Assembly: GCF_017652985.1 (NCBI RefSeq)
Contig: NZ_JAGGDJ010000011.1
Coordinates: 1-64,000 of the forward strand
From: Paenibacillus artemisiicola
GTDB taxonomy: Bacteria > Bacillota > Bacilli > Paenibacillales > Paenibacillaceae
DNA: 64,000 nucleotides
Reading direction: 5' to 3'
Shown piece after piece: positions 1 through 9,355 of this stretch (position 1 is the first letter of the stretch; each line of letters begins with the position of its first letter). The notes beneath the pieces were generated by a model. That model saw only the letters and a program-made list of their open reading frames with translations. It made no database searches and was not told the DNA's origin. Both the position numbers and the translations under genes were made by a program.

Positions 1-958
1 GTTCGCGGGTCGCGGGCTCCGCCGGCTCCGGCCGGAAGGCGGCGTCGACGGGCGGCGCGGCCGCGAGCGTCCCCTCCTCGGCGTTCGCCGCGAGCGCCGC
101 GGCCGCCGCCCGGGCGGACAGATGGATGCCGGCGGGCGACGCCGCCGCATGGCCGATGCCGCCGGAGAAGGCGGACTTGAACAGCCCCCGGTACTTGCGC
201 CACATCGGAAGCAGCTCGGCGAAATGCCGCTCGGCCTCGGGCTTCGCGCACAGCACGTACGCCTCGCCCGTCTGCCCGTTCACCCAATGGTAGCCGAGCT
301 CCTTGCCTTCCCACAGATCCGCCAGGATGTTGTCGAGCGAGAACGCGAGCAGCCGCCGCTCCTTGTCCCCGATCCGCGCGCCCGCCGCGATCCGGTCCGG
401 CCGGAAGATTGCGACCGTGAAGCTGCCGCCTTCGAGCAGCACCTCGCCGCCCGCGCAGCCCTCCTCGAGATCGGCCTCGGAGAGCGGCTCCTGGAACAGG
501 CGGCGCAGGAAATCGTCGCGCAGCACCTTCGCGAGCAGCTCGGCCTTGCGCTTCAGCACGGAGACGCGGAGCTCGGCCTGCTTCTCCTCGCGCAGCCGCT
601 CCACGGCGCGCGCGAACGTATCGCGCAGCATCTGGAACTGCAGCGGCTTCAGCAAGTAATCGATCGCGCCGAACTGAAGCGCCTTCTGGGCGTATTCGAA
701 ATCGCTGTAGCCGGACAAAATGACGACCCGGATGAACGGATAGCGCGCGTTCATAGACGTCATCAGCTCGATGCCGTCCATGAACGGCATGCGGATATCC
801 GTCACCACGATGTCGACGGGACGCTCCTCCACGAATTGAAGCGCTTCCAATCCATGCGAGCAGGTGCCCGCCACTTCGATCCCGACCGTCTCCCAGGACC
901 AGGAAGCGAGGCCCTCGCGAATTTCTTTCTCGTCGTCCACGATCAGCAATTTGTACAC
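1..958 (-). CDS. Response regulator, YesN/AraC type (partial, C-terminus off window)
   Basis: The visible 319 residues begin with a receiver domain. The acidic pair D8-D9 is followed by the phospho-acceptor Asp54 inside TDIRMPFMDG, then an ILSGYSD switch region and the LLKP lysine near residue 105. A linker domain follows, rich in Arg and Glu, as in YesN-type regulators that carry an AraC helix-turn-helix at the C-terminus. That DNA-binding part would lie beyond the left edge, so the output class is inferred. The start is a GTG at 958 with a GGGGGG ribosome site about 9 bases upstream. Such regulators usually pair with a YesM-type kinase and control a sugar ABC transporter; neither partner is in the window. 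Confidence 0.85.
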   Translation of the reverse strand, partial: MYKLLIVDDEKEIREGLASWSWETVGIEVAGTCSHGLEALQFVEERPVDIVVTDIRMPFMDGIELMTSMNARYPFIRVVILSGYSDFEYAQKALQFGAIDYLLKPLQFQMLRDTFARAVERLREEKQAELRVSVLKRKAELLAKVLRDDFLRRLFQEPLSEADLEEGCAGGEVLLEGGSFTVAIFRPDRIAAGARIGDKERRLLAFSLDNILADLWEGKELGYHWVNGQTGEAYVLCAKPEAERHFAELLPMWRKYRGLFKSAFSGGIGHAAASPAGIHLSARAAAAALAANAEEGTLAAAPPVDAAFRPEPAEPATRE

Positions 959-1308
959 GTTGCGAATCCCCCCGTATCTGTCGGTCCCAACAAGTAACAG
1001 TATTGCGTTATTGATTCCAGTGTACTGCTGCCCGGCCCGGCCGACAAGGGAATCCCGGAAAAAGGAAGGCCGTTGGTCCCGGGCGAGGGCGAAAACCGGA
1101 AGGATTTGGCGAATCGCATAATTATGGAAGAAATTCGCCGCGTTTCGTCACGGCGAACGGCAAAAAAGCCTCCCGTTCCGGGGAGGCCCCGCTTATTCGA
1201 AATCGCTGAAGCATGTTATTCGGCACGCTTACTTGGAATGTTTATTTTAACCGTTTGTTATTCGAAACACGATTTCGGTACGCCGTAGTTCGCAGCCTCG
1301 TCGCTGCT
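959..1308. other. Intergenic region between two minus-strand genes
   Basis: This 350-base stretch holds the upstream region of the response regulator and the terminator of the methylase gene (1162-1187). Short open frames on the plus strand (864-1288) have no ribosome site or recognisable product. No further feature was seen. Confidence 0.5.
1162..1187 (-). terminator. Rho-independent terminator of the RNA methylase gene
   Basis: Read on the minus strand, GCCTCCC and GGGAGGC form a 7-bp stem around a short loop, followed directly by six T residues (A-run at 1162-1167). It lies about 120 bases downstream of the methylase stop. Confidence 0.8.
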
Positions 1309-2319
1309 TCACCGCACCCGTGCTTCATCGGCGCCTTGCCGCTTCGCTCGTTCGCCCTCGCACACCAGCACGTGCCGCTCGAACTTGCCCTTGCGGACCG
1401 CGGCCCGGTCCAGGACGCGCAGGCCCGCCTGCGCCAAGGCGGCGTCGATCGTCTCCGTCGTGACGACGACGACCCGGCGCGCGAGCCGGCGCGCGGCGCG
1501 CAGCATGGCGAGCCGCTCGTCCTCCGGCAGCACGGAGCACAGATTGTACGGCAGGTCGAGCACCGCCGCGTCGCACGGCCCTTCCGGACCGGGCGCAAGC
1601 GTCGTCATGTCCGCGAGCTTCACGACGTCCGGCATGCCGAAATGCGCCAAATTGAGCCGCGCGCCCTTCAGCGCGAGCGGGTTCACGTCGTAGCCGACGA
1701 TGTCGATCCCCATCGACAGCGCCTCGATCAGCACCGTGCCGATGCCGCAGCACGGATCGACGGCGCGCAAGCCCGCGCGGATGTCCGGCACGGCGAGGTT
1801 GACGACCGCCCGCGCGACGCGCGTGCCGAGCGCCGTGGAATACGGCTGCGGCTTATCGTTGTGCTTCAGCCACGCGGCCTCGCTCTTCGCGTACTCCCCG
1901 AACCAATAGCGCCCCCGCGCGAAGGCGACCCCGAACAGCCGCTCCGGCCGGCGCATCTCGGCTTTGCCGGCGATCCGCCAGCCGATCGTCCGCTCGGCCG
2001 CGCGCTGCGCGTCGTAGTCCGGCTCGCCGCAGACGAACGTCACCTTGAACGTCCGGCCCTCGAGCCGCACGGCGTCCGCGGCATAGGCGGCGATGTCCTC
2101 GGGACGCCCGCCGGACGCCGTGACCGCGAGCCGGCCGCGGATGAACGGGCTTCGGCTCGGATCGACGTTTTTATCGGATATCACACAACCGTCGACAGGT
2201 TCGGCGCCGAACAGCGCGCGCATCTCCAGCAGGAACAAGTCCCGCTCGTCCTCGTGCGAGGCGACCGGATAGAGAAAAACCGGTCGTTCCGGCCCGTGCA
2301 TGTTTTGCATGTTTTGCAT
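1309..2319 (-). CDS. Putative RNA methylase, TRM11/UPF0020-like class I methyltransferase
   Basis: The 336-residue product has a classical AdoMet-binding motif I (DPCCGIGTVLIEA) and a motif IV LDLPYNL. These fit the family that methylates guanine N2 in tRNA or rRNA. The N-terminal half would correspond to a THUMP-like RNA-binding part but is poorly conserved to the eye. The longer in-frame start at 2418 would run into the ArsR gene, so the ATG at 2319 is preferred. It lies 5 bases past the ArsR stop codon with GAAGG/GAGG upstream. Three in-frame ATGs occur within 27 bases (ATGCAAAAC repeated), so 2310 and 2301 are also possible starts. The gene follows the ArsR regulator closely and is probably co-transcribed. 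The exact RNA target is unknown. Confidence 0.8.
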   Translation of the reverse strand: MQNMQNMHGPERPVFLYPVASHEDERDLFLLEMRALFGAEPVDGCVISDKNVDPSRSPFIRGRLAVTASGGRPEDIAAYAADAVRLEGRTFKVTFVCGEPDYDAQRAAERTIGWRIAGKAEMRRPERLFGVAFARGRYWFGEYAKSEAAWLKHNDKPQPYSTALGTRVARAVVNLAVPDIRAGLRAVDPCCGIGTVLIEALSMGIDIVGYDVNPLALKGARLNLAHFGMPDVVKLADMTTLAPGPEGPCDAAVLDLPYNLCSVLPEDERLAMLRAARRLARRVVVVTTETIDAALAQAGLRVLDRAAVRKGKFERHVLVCEGERAKRQGADEARVR

Positions 2320-2323
2320 GTCC

Positions 2324-3238
2324 TCAGCCTTCCATTCCCGCGCTGCGGTAAGTGCGGAAGAGGATCGACTGGTTGTAGTTGCCGAAGCCCTCGCCGTAGA
2401 GGGTAAGGCCGCCGACATGCTCCGCGTCCTCGGGCACCTCGAAGCGCAGCTGCCAGTCGTTGCGCGCCCGGACGATGTCCCGCAGCGTCACGGCGGACAG
2501 CCGCTGGCCGTCGATGAAGGTGCCGTCGTTCGTGACGCGGACGACCTTCAGCCAGCCGTACTGGTTGACGGTCCACCAGGGAGGCGTCAGCCGGCCGCGG
2601 CCGTCGCCGGAATCGCCGGGGCTCGTCCAGACGCCGAGCAGCGTGTCGTTGAGGTAGAAGTGGATGTCCGACGGCCAGTCCGCCTGCACGCCGGGAGCCT
2701 CCGAGCCGATCTCGAACGAGATTTCGATCTCCTCCAGCGCTTGGCCGGGGAGGACGTAGTTCGGAATCCGGTATTGAACGAAGCCTTTGCCGAACCAGAG
2801 GATCTGCGCGTGCATCCGCTCCGGCTCCATGAAATAGCGCGGGTCGTCGAACTGCCCGATGATCCGCTCCGTCGTGGCGAGCCCGCAGGTCGGGTGCACT
2901 TCGAAATCCGTGTAATGCCCGACCGGCACGGCGATCTCCTGGCATTCCCGCTTCTGTCCCTCCGGCTGCGGCAGGGACAGCTCGACGCGGCTGACGGCGA
3001 GCGAGCAGATCTTGTGCGTGCCGCCGCCCCGCCGGACGAGCTTCGTGCGGATCAGGCCGCCCTTCTCCAGCTTCTTCGTGTGCATCGTCACGATGGCGCT
3101 GCTGAGGCCGAGCGCCGCGGCCAGCTCCTTCACGTTCATCGGCTGCTCCGACAGCAGCTCCAGGATGCGCAGGCGGACGTCGCTCGCGAGCGCTTCGTAG
3201 AGAGGGAGCCATTTCCGGTCCAAATTCGCGCGTATCAT
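2324..3238 (-). CDS. ArsR-family transcriptional regulator with large C-terminal domain
   Basis: Residues 10-75 form an ArsR-type winged helix-turn-helix, with VRLRILELLSE, a helix near LGLSSAIVTMHTKKLE and a GGTHK wing. The remaining roughly 225 residues are a beta-rich domain (for example WPSDIHFYLND and GWLKVVRVTNDG), which may bind a ligand. At 304 residues it is far longer than metal-sensing ArsR proteins, and no metal-binding Cys cluster is visible. It is divergent from the GH51 arabinofuranosidase gene, an arrangement that suggests it controls that gene in response to an arabinose-derived signal. That role is inferred. The start at 3238 gives a well-formed N-terminus. Confidence 0.8.
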   Translation of the reverse strand: MIRANLDRKWLPLYEALASDVRLRILELLSEQPMNVKELAAALGLSSAIVTMHTKKLEKGGLIRTKLVRRGGGTHKICSLAVSRVELSLPQPEGQKRECQEIAVPVGHYTDFEVHPTCGLATTERIIGQFDDPRYFMEPERMHAQILWFGKGFVQYRIPNYVLPGQALEEIEISFEIGSEAPGVQADWPSDIHFYLNDTLLGVWTSPGDSGDGRGRLTPPWWTVNQYGWLKVVRVTNDGTFIDGQRLSAVTLRDIVRARNDWQLRFEVPEDAEHVGGLTLYGEGFGNYNQSILFRTYRSAGMEG

Positions 3239-3305
3239 TGCTTCTCACCGCTCCATCCATTCAAGTTAACCTTTATATTAATTCAGAACGAAGCAAAAGA
3301 AAAGC

Positions 3306-4911
<1,606 letters not shown>

Positions 4912-4973
4912 AGCGCGAGACGAGGAAGGGACGGAAGGGCGAAGGCGGAAGGGATGGCAGGTCGAACGAGGAA

Positions 4974-5013
4974 GGGATGGCAGGTCGTAAGACGACCTCC
5001 CGTCCCTTTTTTT
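4974..5013 (+). terminator. Strong Rho-independent terminator of abfA
   Basis: GGGATGG and AGGTCGT pair with ACGACCT and CCGTCCC around an AAG loop, followed by seven T residues. An 18-base direct copy of the left arm (4947-4964, repeated at 4970-4987) precedes it and could compete for pairing. The adjoining stretch to 5130 shows no gene. Confidence 0.85.
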
Positions 5014-5130
5014 GCTGCGTGCCGGTGCGTGGTTTCTGGACGGCGTCCGCTCGCTCCTGACCAGTGTAGCTCCGATTGCGCAACTTGCCGCTCAACGAAT
5101 ATACTATCATTATACGAAACTAAATTTCAT

Positions 5131-5310
5131 ACAATGAAACCATTCCGTGAAACCGGACCATGAAATCATACGGAATCCAAACCATGAAAACATTCGATAA
5201 CTCAAAACCATGAAATCATACGATAACACCATACCTTGAAAACATTCGATAACTCCAAACCATGAAATCATACGATAACACCATACCTTGAAATCATCCT
5301 TCGTTAGGAG
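5131..5310 (+). repeat. Seven imperfect 26-bp tandem repeats (consensus ACCATGAAATCATACGATAA...)
   Basis: Copies begin at 5131, 5157, 5181, 5207, 5233, 5259 and 5285. Six have a length of 26 bases and the second has 24. They alternate between two subtypes, one with ATGAAATCATACGATAACAC and one with TTGAAAACATTCGATAACTC. The AT-rich array ends at the ribosome site of the following VOC gene. There are no unique spacers, so this is not a CRISPR. A 220-residue minus-strand open frame across it is an artefact of the repeats. Confidence 0.85.
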
Positions 5311-5319
5311 GCGTTGTTC

Positions 5320-5691
5320 ATGACATTCTCGTTCCTCGGCATCAATCACGTTCAGCTTGCCGCGCCGAAGGGCTGCGAGGCGGCAGCAAGGGCGTTTTTC
5401 GGCGGCGTGCTGGGCTGGCCGGAGCTGCCGAAGCCGGAGCCGCTCGCGCGGCGCGGCGGCGTCTGGTTCCGCTGCGGCGCGCATCAGGTGCACATCGGCG
5501 TCCAGCGCGATTTCTCGCCGGCGACGAAGGCGCATCCGGCCTTCGCGGTCCGCGGGCTCGACGCGCTGATCGCCCGCCTTGCCGCGCGCGGCTATGCCGT
5601 TACGCCCGACGACGCGCGCGGAGAAGAAGGCGTGCGGCGCTTCTACGCGAACGATCCGTTCGGCAACCGGCTGGAATTCATGGAGCTTTAG
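5320..5691 (+). CDS. VOC-superfamily (glyoxalase/bleomycin-resistance-like) protein
   Basis: The 123-residue protein has the betaalphabetabetabeta module of the vicinal oxygen chelate fold. INHVQLAAPKG is near the N-terminus, with FFGGVLGWPELPKP after it and FYANDPFGNRLEFMEL at the end. His and Glu residues at the usual metal-ligand positions are visible (NHVQ, HIGV, EFMEL). The substrate cannot be told; members include glyoxalases, dioxygenases and antibiotic-binding proteins. The ATG at 5320 is chosen because AGGAGG lies 8 bases upstream; a TTG at 5314 is too close to it. The gene stands alone behind the 26-bp repeat array. Confidence 0.85.
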   Translation: MTFSFLGINHVQLAAPKGCEAAARAFFGGVLGWPELPKPEPLARRGGVWFRCGAHQVHIGVQRDFSPATKAHPAFAVRGLDALIARLAARGYAVTPDDARGEEGVRRFYANDPFGNRLEFMEL

Positions 5692-6029
5692 CCGCGCCCC
5701 ATTGTTGGCCATGCTTGCGCCCGGCGCCCGGCCGCCGCATCTTAGTACCTCCGCATCCCCATATGCATCCACCGCCTGCAGGTCCGCCTAGTTCATCCGC
5801 CCTGCCGCCCTAGTCGCCAATCGCGGGCACTCGTATGCACACGTACTCGCCGCGGCCCGAAGGGCGACAAACGCCAAAAAGCCCCGGATCCAAAGGAATC
5901 GCGGAGCTTTCCTATCGAGGCGGAAGAGCGTCGCAAGCCGCGGCGGGCTCTTGTACGCTGGCGGCACGGGCAAGTACCGCGGATGCTCTCGGGGTTCGCT
6001 GGGCACTCGCGAGGCGCGACGGACACCTA

Positions 6030-6221
6030 ATCGCGAACTTTCGCGGCCACCAGAGCCGTTATTTGCGCGAAAACGGGCTTATCGCCATTGAAACGGCCAC
6101 ACGTTCCGCTATTGCACCATTTCGAGGCCTAATAGCTTGCCAAACAAGCCAATAAGCGCTCCCGTGTCCGCGAAACGGGGATTTGACGCCCATTCGCGTA
6201 AATAGCGGCTCTCCTGTCCGC
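6030..6221 (+). repeat. Dispersed intergenic repeat, copy 1
   Basis: The element contains CGGCCACACGTTCCG at 6094-6108 and AATAGCGGCTCTCCTGTCCGC at 6201-6221. Both blocks recur with little change at 33490-33504 and 33597-33617, in the same order and about 107 bases apart each time. A diverged half-copy (GCGGCCACCAGAGCCGTTATTTGCGC) lies at about 6042-6067. No coding potential was recognised. Confidence 0.7.
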
Positions 6222-6278
6222 CTAACAGCGCCCGCTCTCCCCTCCCCTCCCCTCCCGACTTATTAGCGGCCTAACCGC

Positions 6279-6320
6279 AAAAAAGCCCCGCCCGCCCGCG
6301 ACGACCGCGGACAAGCGGGG
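6279..6320 (-). terminator. Terminator of the histidine kinase operon
   Basis: On the minus strand CCCCGCTTGTCCGCG and CGCGGGCGGGCGGGG form a GC-rich stem followed by CTTTTTTGC. It begins 18 bases beyond the kinase stop codon. Confidence 0.75.
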
Positions 6321-6337
6321 GTCTCCCCATACCCAAG

Positions 6338-7966
6338 CTACGCCGCGCCCGGCAGCAGCACGTCGAAGCGCACGCCCTCCGGCGTGTTGCCGATCCGGTA
6401 CTTCGCGCCGTGCGCGTCCAGCACCTTGCTGACGATGTACAGCCCGAGCCCGCTGCCGCCCGTCGACCGGCTGCGCGACTGCTCCGCGCGGAAGAACGGC
6501 TCGAACAAGCGCGGCAGCTTCGCCTCGTCCAGCTGGACGCCGGTGTTGAGCACCTCCAGCCGGTAGCGGAGCGGCGCCGCCTCGAGGTCGTCCAGCAGCT
6601 CGGACGCCGTCGTGCCTTCCAGCGTCGCGCCGGCGGAACCGGCCGCCGCCGCCTTCGCGCCTCCATGCCCGCCGAACGCCTCGTCCGGCGTTCCCGCCGC
6701 CCCGCCGGCCGCCCGGCGCTCCTCCACGAGCCGCACGTACACCCGCTCGCCTTCGCCGGAATACTGCACCGCGTTCGTGATGATGTTCGACACGGCTTTC
6801 GAGATGAGCCGCTCGTCGGCAATGATCATCGCTTCCTCCGGCAGCTCGCAGGCCAGCTCCATCTGCTTCACGCCCGCCAGGTAGCTCATGCCGTCCATCG
6901 ATTCCCGCACGAGCTCGGACAGGTCCACCTTCCGCATGAGCGGCCGGAAATCGCGGCTTTCCAGCTTCGACAGCTCCAGAATCTCGTGCACGAGCTTGTC
7001 CATGTCCTGCATGATCCGGTACGACTTGCGCAGGTACGTGTCCCGGTCGCGAAACGGCCCGACGCCCGCGATCATCGCCTCGAGCTGGCCGCTGACCGCG
7101 GTGATCGGCGTCTTCAGCTCGTGCGAGATCGTCGCCACGAACTCCCGCCGTTTCGCCTCCTGCTCCCGCTCCCGCTCGATGTCGCTCTTCAGCTGGGCGT
7201 TCGCGTCCTGCAGCTCGCCCATCGTCGACTGCAGGTTCACGGCCAGCTTGCTCAGGCTGAGCGACAGCTCGCCGAGCTCGTCGCGCGACTTGAGCGCGGG
7301 CTCCGTCGCCGTGAAATCGAGCTTCGCGAGCCGGTGCGCCACGCCGTTCAACGACAGCAGCGGCCGCGCGATCAGCCGGGCGTAGATGAACGCGCCCCCG
7401 ATGGCGATCAGCAGGATCGGGACGAGCATGTACGGCAGGAACAGCAGGATGACGTCGGCCGCCTCGCCGATCGGCTGCAGCGGCGCATCCACGTACAGCG
7501 TGAACGGTTCGTCGCTGCCCGCGAACGCGACCTGCCGTTCGGCGCTCAGGATGCGATCGCCGCCCGCCGCCCCCGGTCCGCCGCCGCGGTCCACGAACCG
7601 CCCCGTCTCCATCTGCTTGCGCAGCAGCGGGAAGCCGCCAACGCCGGAGCCGTCGGACAACCAGCCCTTGAACGAGCGGAAGTTCGGCGGAATGTAGTAC
7701 CCGCCCCCGTCCTTGTCCCGCAGCATCATGACGGCGTTATGCTCCTGCCCGAACGCCGCGATCCGCGGCAGTCCGTCCTCCGCCGACCGCCCGTCCACGG
7801 CGCGGACCAGCTCGTTGACGCCGCTTTCGAGCCGCGACTGCTTGATGTAGCGGTAGTAGCTCGGCAGCATGAAATACAGCGTGAGGTAGATGAGCACCGC
7901 CGAGACGACGAGCAGCGCCGTCGTGACGAGGAAGATTTTGAACCGGATCCCTTTGCGCCGGATCAT
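6338..7966 (-). CDS. Sensor histidine kinase, membrane-bound, with unusual insert in the ATPase domain
   Basis: The 542-residue protein has a transmembrane helix at about 12-34 and an extracytoplasmic domain at about 35-170. A second helix near 175-205 (LLFLPYMLVPILLIAIGG) is followed by a HAMP linker. The phospho-accepting His282 lies in ATISHELKTPITAV. The ATPase domain has a weak N box (SNIITNAVQYS) and a G box GGSGLGLYIVSK. Between them sits an Ala/Gly-rich insert of about 45 residues, and the usual DNG of the G1 box reads LNTG. The ATG at 7966 overlaps the response-regulator stop (ATGA), so the two genes are translationally coupled. The longer start at 8107 would lie inside the regulator gene. 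The signal is unknown. Confidence 0.93.
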   Translation of the reverse strand: MIRRKGIRFKIFLVTTALLVVSAVLIYLTLYFMLPSYYRYIKQSRLESGVNELVRAVDGRSAEDGLPRIAAFGQEHNAVMMLRDKDGGGYYIPPNFRSFKGWLSDGSGVGGFPLLRKQMETGRFVDRGGGPGAAGGDRILSAERQVAFAGSDEPFTLYVDAPLQPIGEAADVILLFLPYMLVPILLIAIGGAFIYARLIARPLLSLNGVAHRLAKLDFTATEPALKSRDELGELSLSLSKLAVNLQSTMGELQDANAQLKSDIEREREQEAKRREFVATISHELKTPITAVSGQLEAMIAGVGPFRDRDTYLRKSYRIMQDMDKLVHEILELSKLESRDFRPLMRKVDLSELVRESMDGMSYLAGVKQMELACELPEEAMIIADERLISKAVSNIITNAVQYSGEGERVYVRLVEERRAAGGAAGTPDEAFGGHGGAKAAAAGSAGATLEGTTASELLDDLEAAPLRYRLEVLNTGVQLDEAKLPRLFEPFFRAEQSRSRSTGGSGLGLYIVSKVLDAHGAKYRIGNTPEGVRFDVLLPGAA

Positions 7967-8646
7967 CCGCCTACCCCGGCCAGCTCCGACTCCAGCGCGT
8001 ACCCGACGCCCTTCACCGTGCGGATCACGGAGATCCCGAGCTTCTTGCGGATGTTCTTGATATGCGCGTCCACGATCCGGGAATCGCCGAAATAATCGTA
8101 GCCCCAAACTTTATCGAGCAGCATGTCCCGCGTCATGATGCGGCCGGCGTTCGCGATCAGCGTGTTCAGGATGTCGAACTCCTTCGTCGTCGTCTCCACG
8201 AGCTTGCCGTCCACGAACACCTTGTACGCGTCGGCATCGAGCCGCAGCCGGCCGCCCCACAGCTGCTCCCCGGACTGCGCGCCGCGCGTCCGCCGCAGCA
8301 CCGCCTCCACCCGCTTCATCAGCACGTGGAAGGAGAACGGCTTCGTGATGTAATCGTCCGCTTCCTCCTCGAAGGCGCGCAGCTGGTCCTTCTCCTCGCC
8401 GAGCGCCGTCAGCACGACGACGGGCGTATCGCCCTTCTCCCGGATGCGCCGGCAAATCGTGTAGCCGTCCAGCGTCGGCAGCATCAGATCGAGGATGACG
8501 AGATCGTACGTCCCGGCCCGGAACCTCTCCCATCCTTCCAAGCCGTCTTCGGCCACGTCGACGTCGTACTGCTTGGCACGCAGAAACTCCGCGATCAGCT
8601 CCTGGATCGCCTGGTCGTCCTCAATGACAAGAATAGCCGCGGGCAT
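7963..8646 (-). CDS. OmpR-family response regulator
   Basis: The protein has a receiver domain with E9-D10-D11, phospho-acceptor Asp53 in LVILDLMLPTLDG, and YITKPF. The C-terminal winged helix ends with VWGYDYFGDSRIVDAHIKNIRKKL and the typical RTVKGVGY. Its cognate kinase is the next gene, overlapping by four bases. The ATG at 8646 is preferred because GGGGG lies 10 bases upstream; the in-frame TTG at 8652 is only 4 bases from it. Four evenly spaced TTCA-type direct repeats lie upstream at 8696-8734, which suggests the regulator activates its own promoter. Confidence 0.93.
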   Translation of the reverse strand: MPAAILVIEDDQAIQELIAEFLRAKQYDVDVAEDGLEGWERFRAGTYDLVILDLMLPTLDGYTICRRIREKGDTPVVVLTALGEEKDQLRAFEEEADDYITKPFSFHVLMKRVEAVLRRTRGAQSGEQLWGGRLRLDADAYKVFVDGKLVETTTKEFDILNTLIANAGRIMTRDMLLDKVWGYDYFGDSRIVDAHIKNIRKKLGISVIRTVKGVGYALESELAGVGG

Positions 8647-8680
8647 AGGCAAACAACCCCCATTGAACTAAGATACGTTC

Positions 8681-8734
8681 AGTGTAGCCGCCCTTGCTGA
8701 AGCAAAAATGAAAGAAATCTGAATTTTAGCTGAA
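8681..8734 (-). promoter_or_regulatory. Candidate response-regulator boxes and promoter of the two-component operon
   Basis: On the minus strand TTCAGC, TTCAGA, TTCATT and TTCAGC occur at exactly 11-base steps (plus-strand starts 8729, 8718, 8707 and 8696). They are followed by a -10-like TACACT at 8681-8686. The repeats replace a recognisable -35 box, as in PhoP-type activated promoters. The rest of the 8735-9005 interval contains only hairpins. Confidence 0.5.
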
Positions 8735-8935
8735 AAGCCCGGGCAAGGTAATACGTGTCCTGCGCCGCCCGAACGATAACCGTCCCGGACGCGCGAAAGC
8801 CGCCCGGCTGCCCGGACGGCTTGGCTTCATCGTTTGACGATCGGCATCATGACTGCATGATGACGGCAAGAGTTGCGTATCGATACGGATGACGATTTCG
8901 AATTGCGGCCGCGGAATTTCTTCCGAAACGATAGC

Positions 8936-8965
8936 CGCTCAAGCGGCCCTCTCGCCGCTTGAGCG
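8936..8965. repeat. Perfect 12-bp inverted repeat (hairpin)
   Basis: CGCTCAAGCGGC and GCCGCTTGAGCG are separated by six bases. No T-run follows on the minus strand, on which the spore protein gene ends 40 bases away, so termination activity is uncertain. A second, weaker hairpin lies near 8798-8822. Confidence 0.55.
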
Positions 8966-9005
8966 AAAAAGGCCGTCATCATAAGGCTGCCAAACTGCCG
9001 CCGCC

Positions 9006-9290
9006 TTACGGCTGCTGCTTGGCCAGCTTCTCCTGCGCCATGCGCACGAGCTCCTTGACCATCGAGCCGCCGATTTGGCCGCCGATCTGGCCCATCCGCT
9101 CGGTGGACGCGTCGCCGTTGTAGCCCCGCTCGAGCGGGATGCCGAGCGACTGCGCCACCTCGAATTTCACGTCGTCCGGCCGGCTCGGGTTCACGACGAA
9201 CCCTTCCCGCCGCATCACCTCGGCCTTGAACGCGCTCATCGCGGCGTCCGCGCCGGGCACGAGATGCTTGCGCCTGCTGCGTCTTGACAT
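9006..9290 (-). CDS. Small acid-soluble spore protein, alpha/beta type
   Basis: The 94-residue protein carries the family blocks: FKAEVMRREG near residue 25, the degradation-site-like FEVAQSLGIPL, and GQIGGQIGGSMVKELV near the C-terminus. Alpha/beta SASPs coat and protect DNA in the forespore and are cut by the GPR protease at germination. It marks the organism as an endospore former. The ATG at 9290 is chosen because GAGGAGG lies 8-10 bases upstream; the in-frame start at 9332 adds 14 residues unlike the family. Transcription by sigma-G would be expected, but no clear promoter was identified. Confidence 0.93.
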   Translation of the reverse strand: MSRRSRRKHLVPGADAAMSAFKAEVMRREGFVVNPSRPDDVKFEVAQSLGIPLERGYNGDASTERMGQIGGQIGGSMVKELVRMAQEKLAKQQP

Positions 9291-9355
9291 GTGACTCGCC
9301 TCCTCGGGTATCGGTAGTCCTACGTTCCCCAAGCGGCGGTCATCTTATGCGCGCG

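Larger units (their letters stand above)
5692..6337. other. Gene-free region with dispersed repeat and kinase terminator
   Basis: The first 340 bases (5692-6030) show no convincing gene on either strand. Small open frames here lack ribosome sites and resemble nothing known. Bases 6030-6221 hold a dispersed repeat, and 6279-6320 the terminator of the kinase gene. The plus-strand frame 5835-6155 reads through the repeat and is rejected as a gene. Confidence 0.5.

Noticed and set aside
5131..5310. Possible CRISPR array
   Set aside because: The repeats are directly adjoining with no unique spacers and no cas genes nearby. The same applies to the arrays at 32981 and 47874.
5835..6155. 106-residue frame on the plus strand
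   Set aside because: It covers the dispersed repeat and has no ribosome site or family match that I can see.
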